From the NCBI GenBank assembly GCA_963578885.1, contig CAUZEQ010000240.1:1-7540 (forward strand): a stretch of 7,540 bases of DNA. The letters are read 5' to 3'. A program made the translations under genes and the position numbers. The DNA comes from UBA8437 sp963578885 (GTDB taxonomy: Bacteria; Planctomycetota; Planctomycetia; Planctomycetales; Planctomycetaceae). Under the pieces are notes generated by a model. It worked only from the letters and a program-made list of their open reading frames with translations. It was not told where the DNA came from and did not search any database. Each line of letters opens with the position of its first letter. The first letter of the stretch is position 1. This document shows positions 6,498 through 7,540 of this stretch, piece after piece.

Positions 6498-6504
6498 CCG
6501 CTCG

Positions 6505-7540
6505 ATGCTGACTCTGCTCGGTGACAGGCATCGCTACTGCGATGGCGTCTCAAGACGCTCGTTCCTCAAGATCGGCAGCCTCTCGCTCGGCGCCGCCTCG
6601 GTGCCGCTCACGCTGCCGCAGTTGCTGGCCAACGACGCCAGCAAACCCGGCAAGATCCAGAAGTCGGTCATCGTCGTGTACATGTCCGGCGGCCAGTCCC
6701 ACCAGGACACATTCGACCTCAAGACACAGGCCCCCAAGGAGATCCGTGGGGAGTTCAATCCGATCTCGACCAACGTGCCCGGCACTCAGATCTGCGAACT
6801 GCTGCCTCTGATGGCGCAGAGCATGGACAAGTGCACGGTGATCCGCAGCGTCGTCGGACAGCGCGACGAGCACACCAGCTGGCAGAACCTGACCGGGTAC
6901 CCGATGGGCCAGGCCCAGCGGGAAGGCCGACCCAACTTCGGCTCGGTCGTCTCGCGGCTGCAGGGACCGACCAATCCCGTCTCGCCCGCCTTCATCGACC
7001 TGTTCCCCACGATGAAGCACCGACCCTACAACAGCGGCGACGCCGGGTACCTGGGACCCGGCTTCAACCAGATCCGCGCCGGTGGCGAAAACCTCGCCAG
7101 CATGAAACTCCGCTACATCGACAGCACCCGCTTCGGCAGCCGACAGGCACTGCTGAGACAATTCGACAGCCTCCGCAAGACCGTCGACACCCACCTCGAC
7201 AAGTCGGTCATCGAGGTCGACGAGAACTACGCCCGGGCGTTTGATGTGCTCACCTCCTCGAAACTCGTCGACGCACTGGACGTCACCAAGGAAGACGCCG
7301 CCGTCCGCCAGCGCTACGGCAAGGGCTCGGCCAAACACCTCGGCGACGGCGCACCGATGTGGAACGATCAGCTGCTGATCGCACGCCGGCTGGTCGAAGC
7401 CGGAGTCCGGGTCGTCACCGTCGCCTACGGATTCTGGGACACCCACGGCAACAACTTCGGTCACCTCAAGAGCCACCTCCCGCTGTGGGATACCGGCATC
7501 AGTGCCCTGATCCAGGACATCTACGCCCGCGGCCTCGACC
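6505..7540 (+). CDS. DUF1501 family protein, Tat-exported, 3' end cut by the window
   Basis: The first 345 residues are visible and the frame is still open at the right edge. The N-terminus has a twin-arginine signal, SRRSFLK (16-22), followed by a hydrophobic stretch (about 23-41) and a possible cleavage site near LLA-ND (42-43). Folded export to the periplasm is therefore expected. The mature part carries the hallmarks of DUF1501: VVYMSGGQSHQDTFDLK (57-73), IRGEFNPISTNVPGTQICE, VIRSVVGQRDEHTS (ending near 125) and YGFWDTHGNN (ending near residue 317). The family is greatly expanded in planctomycetes and is related to the alkaline phosphatase/sulfatase fold, with conserved His and Asp residues such as D121, H123, D312 and H314 that could bind metal. 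Its reaction is not established. In planctomycetes these genes often sit next to DUF1549/DUF1553 cytochrome-like genes. No such partner lies upstream here, and any downstream partner would be outside the window. Its own promoter and ribosome site suggest an independent transcription unit. Confidence 0.93.
   Translation, partial: MLTLLGDRHRYCDGVSRRSFLKIGSLSLGAASVPLTLPQLLANDASKPGKIQKSVIVVYMSGGQSHQDTFDLKTQAPKEIRGEFNPISTNVPGTQICELLPLMAQSMDKCTVIRSVVGQRDEHTSWQNLTGYPMGQAQREGRPNFGSVVSRLQGPTNPVSPAFIDLFPTMKHRPYNSGDAGYLGPGFNQIRAGGENLASMKLRYIDSTRFGSRQALLRQFDSLRKTVDTHLDKSVIEVDENYARAFDVLTSSKLVDALDVTKEDAAVRQRYGKGSAKHLGDGAPMWNDQLLIARRLVEAGVRVVTVAYGFWDTHGNNFGHLKSHLPLWDTGISALIQDIYARGLD

Overview
The window looks like a piece of a planctomycete (Planctomycetota) chromosome. 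The evidence is a Tat-exported DUF1501 protein, a pyruvate/acetoin-type dehydrogenase E1 with alpha and beta fused in one chain, a divergent Nramp-like carrier carrying calcium-loop motifs, and high GC with loosely packed genes and decayed gene debris between them. All recognisable coding sequence is on the + strand. The taxonomic call is inference from gene content, not from a marker gene.

Layout. Positions 1-360 hold no gene I can recognise, only two perfect 9-bp inverted repeats (1-23 and 52-88). Positions 361-681 are the decayed C-terminal end of a sensor histidine kinase ATPase domain. After a 183-base gap comes a 597-residue Nramp-related membrane transporter (865-2658), whose TM5-TM6 loop carries EF-hand-like calcium loops. 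A 97-base almost pure pyrimidine tract with internal direct repeats (2659-2755) separates it from a two-gene 2-oxoacid dehydrogenase operon: fused E1 alpha-beta (2771-4771) and, 7 bases later, a lipoyl E2 acyltransferase (4779-5981). Downstream are a short palindrome (6031-6047) and a remnant of a DUF4143-type ATPase C-terminus (about 6065-6295). A candidate sigma-70-like promoter (6384-6413) and a good ribosome binding site lead into a DUF1501 gene that runs off the right edge (6505-7540).

How the genes work together. E1 and E2 should form two of the three activities of a 2-oxoacid (pyruvate, acetoin or branched-chain) dehydrogenase complex: E1 decarboxylates with thiamine diphosphate and loads the lipoyl arm of E2, and E2 passes the acyl group to CoA. 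The E3 dihydrolipoamide dehydrogenase is not in the window and must be encoded elsewhere. The transporter and the DUF1501 gene show no obvious functional tie to the complex.

The most unusual items are the transporter, which combines lost canonical Nramp metal motifs with inserted calcium loops, and the polypyrimidine leader just upstream of an E1 gene that lacks a visible Shine-Dalgarno sequence. I did not find convincing evidence of a wholly new multi-gene system.
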